Source: UBA4729 sp039931245 (lineage in GTDB: Bacteria; Patescibacteriota; Saccharimonadia; Saccharimonadales; UBA4665). Taken from it: a stretch of 32,056 nt of DNA. Made by a program: the position numbers and the translations under genes. Where the stretch lies: assembly GCA_039931245.1 (NCBI GenBank), contig JBDTSH010000028.1:1-32056 (forward strand), in the 5' to 3' direction. Positions 31,701 to 32,056 of the stretch are shown one piece after another (the first letter of the stretch is position 1; the number at the start of each line of letters is the position of its first letter). The notes beneath the pieces are model-generated. The model searched no databases. It saw only the letters and a list, made by a program, of their open reading frames with translations, and was not told where the DNA came from.

Positions 31701-31893
31701 ACGCCATAGCCTCAATAGAGACAGCTCAAAGCCAGTTGATGAGTCATTGACTCCACCTGAATTGTCTCTTCCGGCCGACCTTGTCCCGGCCACACCGCCA
31801 CTGCCGGTGCCGCCAATCCAAGGCGAAATATTGATCGACCACGAGGGAAATTTAAGTCAGCCAGCCCCTCCGACTGTCTCCAGCCCCAATTAA
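28780..31893 (+). CDS. Membrane-anchored VirD4/TraC-like (HerA-FtsK superfamily) ATPase
   Basis: 1037 residues. One N-terminal transmembrane helix (about 3-25) precedes a 350-residue region without recognised motifs. The ATPase domain has Walker A GQTGTGKST (416-424), FAFVDPHGD shortly after, and Walker B LYVDEFQNF (D670-E671). A QFTTQL segment follows, as in type IV secretion coupling or DUF87 ATPases. The last 230 residues are Pro/Ala/Ser-rich and disordered. Relatives are widespread in CPR genomes without full conjugation systems, so it may move DNA or protein across the envelope, possibly with the pili. It follows the 139-residue partner by five bases. Confidence 0.85.
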   Translation: MTALLYIVGTIFLLALIAGPIVYMQVRRNFREQKNYERGLKIVPFLIHLPPPSDDVELGGRDVRDVTDETISRAQVIYNIIASTVQKGFKSKFYGQRHFAFEIVGSQGFVYFYAAVPIALSEVVKQAINSAYPAARMEEVADHNIFSRVGKSSATIGGELSLKEPYAYPIATYQDLKRDAMQSILNALSTLDKEDGAAIQILIRPAEPSWRKNANAIANAKRKGNDKKLKAADILKGVAVGFVKPLEGGSDKGSPKPELSNLDQNILDAIDDKTRHPGFEVLIRVVASSNISQRSQAILTNIVASFSLYDAPGKNGFKYTPTKDVESLITACIMRFFPQQNKKTILNSVELATLFHFPDQRNIPTSQLTRQDSKQVDGPRNVPDEGMLLGYNVFRGAKKPIRLGLGDRQRHMYVVGQTGTGKSTYMENLALQDMLNGNGFAFVDPHGDVVERLLAMVPKERTEDVIYFSPAEMDFPMGLNLFEFNSPDQKDFLIQEALNMLYKLYDPQHQGIMGPRYEHLFRNAALTIMADPEGGTFVDIPKLFRDPQYVQQKLKHVTDLNVLEFWQKEMPQSQRSNEFGDVVSWFVSKFGAFLSNEMMRNIIGQTKSAFDLRDVMDNKKILLVNLSKGRTGELNSKLLGMIFVMKFQAAAMSRSNIPEDQRVDFSLYVDEFQNFSTDSFATIMSEARKYHLNLIVANQFTTQLTPEIRDAVFGNMGTIVSFRIGQNDVESLGKYYQPVFIGDDLLRIPNYNTIVRTLIGGVPTQPFSMATLPALGTPNLRLAEALKQLSAAKYGKPKAGVEKAIFARMTTKEESKPAFGAAPAASPFGSGASAAATASPFGPARGSGRAPAVANSQTPAGSSGSSFLDEWLSKRRATPLAPPANSALSEQPSKIGSAVGASPITAYPALDADSDNDVQTPPSPKFNTSPGQQQPLVNMDAKNQVALNDTIARQENISSGEIENSEVDKIAGELRHSLNRDSSKPVDESLTPPELSLPADLVPATPPLPVPPIQGEILIDHEGNLSQPAPPTVSSPN

Positions 31894-32056
31894 CGGTAAT
31901 CTTTAGCTGAGTATTAGGTTTTGTGTCCATACTCTCGCTTTAGGAATCCGCGGTGACGATATAGGCTGGATGGACTACAAGACATATTGAGGTAATTGCC
32001 TACAAAAACTCATTGTGAACCAAAAAATGCAAAAGTTTGGGCGCATTTTTGAAAGT
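31894..32056. other. Window end after the ATPase gene
   Basis: No gene. A weak hairpin, AAAAATGC (to 32030) with GCATTTTT (32043-32050), may terminate the operon. Confidence 0.35.

Noticed and set aside
1..32056. CRISPR array, transposase, toxin-antitoxin or restriction system
   Set aside because: No regularly spaced identical repeats, no transposase motifs, and no recognisable toxin, antitoxin or restriction enzyme were found on either strand.

Overview
The window looks like a chromosomal segment of a streamlined Candidate Phyla Radiation bacterium, most likely Saccharibacteria (TM7/Saccharimonadia). This is inferred from gene content: a compact type IV pilus operon, a 1037-residue membrane-anchored VirD4/TraC-type ATPase, many small lineage-restricted membrane proteins, and single tRNA genes scattered between short operons. 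UGA acts as stop (for example at the end of the first pilin gene), so the genetic code is standard and not the Gly-UGA code of some CPR lineages.

Layout. 1-3832: the end of a type IV pilus operon (prepilin peptidase missing its N-terminus, three prepilin-like proteins, one PilX-like protein). 3844-7206: a Xer-type tyrosine recombinase on the minus strand, ndk, tRNA-Arg(CCT), a bacterial PH-domain protein and a parvulin-like foldase. 7328-7893: tRNA-Asp(GTC), whose last 9 bases plus terminator recur 453 bp downstream and bracket a small gene with an operator-like promoter. 8152-10401: a VIT-family transporter and two unrecognised genes. 10691-15337: rsgA, tRNA-Thr and tRNA-Gly, an orphan pilin-like protein, a small membrane protein coupled to a membrane glycosyltransferase, and an NrdR-like regulator. 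15392-17160: tRNA-Val and about 1.3 kb almost without genes, holding a probable small transcript. 17170-21107: thrS behind a T-box-like leader, then a nucleotidase-like HAD protein, an alkyltransferase-like protein and miaA. 21145-24474: an HTH regulator with a degenerate beta-lactamase-fold partner, rpmB, a site-2-type protease, tRNA-Pro, and a pterin-dehydratase-like/RNase H fusion. 24562-26110: rnpB facing the infC-rpmI-rplT operon. 26146-27660: a second gene-poor stretch. 27660-31893: two small membrane proteins, then a proline-rich protein paired with the large ATPase.

Expression. At least twelve genes on both strands have a -10 hexamer exactly 6 or 7 bases before the ATG and no Shine-Dalgarno sequence, so they are probably leaderless. 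Two of them also have a near-consensus -35 at the ideal 17-bp spacing. The rule corrects several start codons. Translation, secretion and housekeeping genes (ndk, thrS, miaA, infC, rpmI, rplT) instead have clear Shine-Dalgarno sequences. infC has no plausible ATG and probably starts at ATC.

No CRISPR array, insertion sequence, prophage or recognised defence system is visible. The most interesting items are the leaderless architecture, the thrS T-box, the infC start, the tRNA-Asp/terminator duplication, the RNase H fusion, and the short transcripts in the gene-poor regions. All family assignments come from reading motifs by eye; no database search was run.
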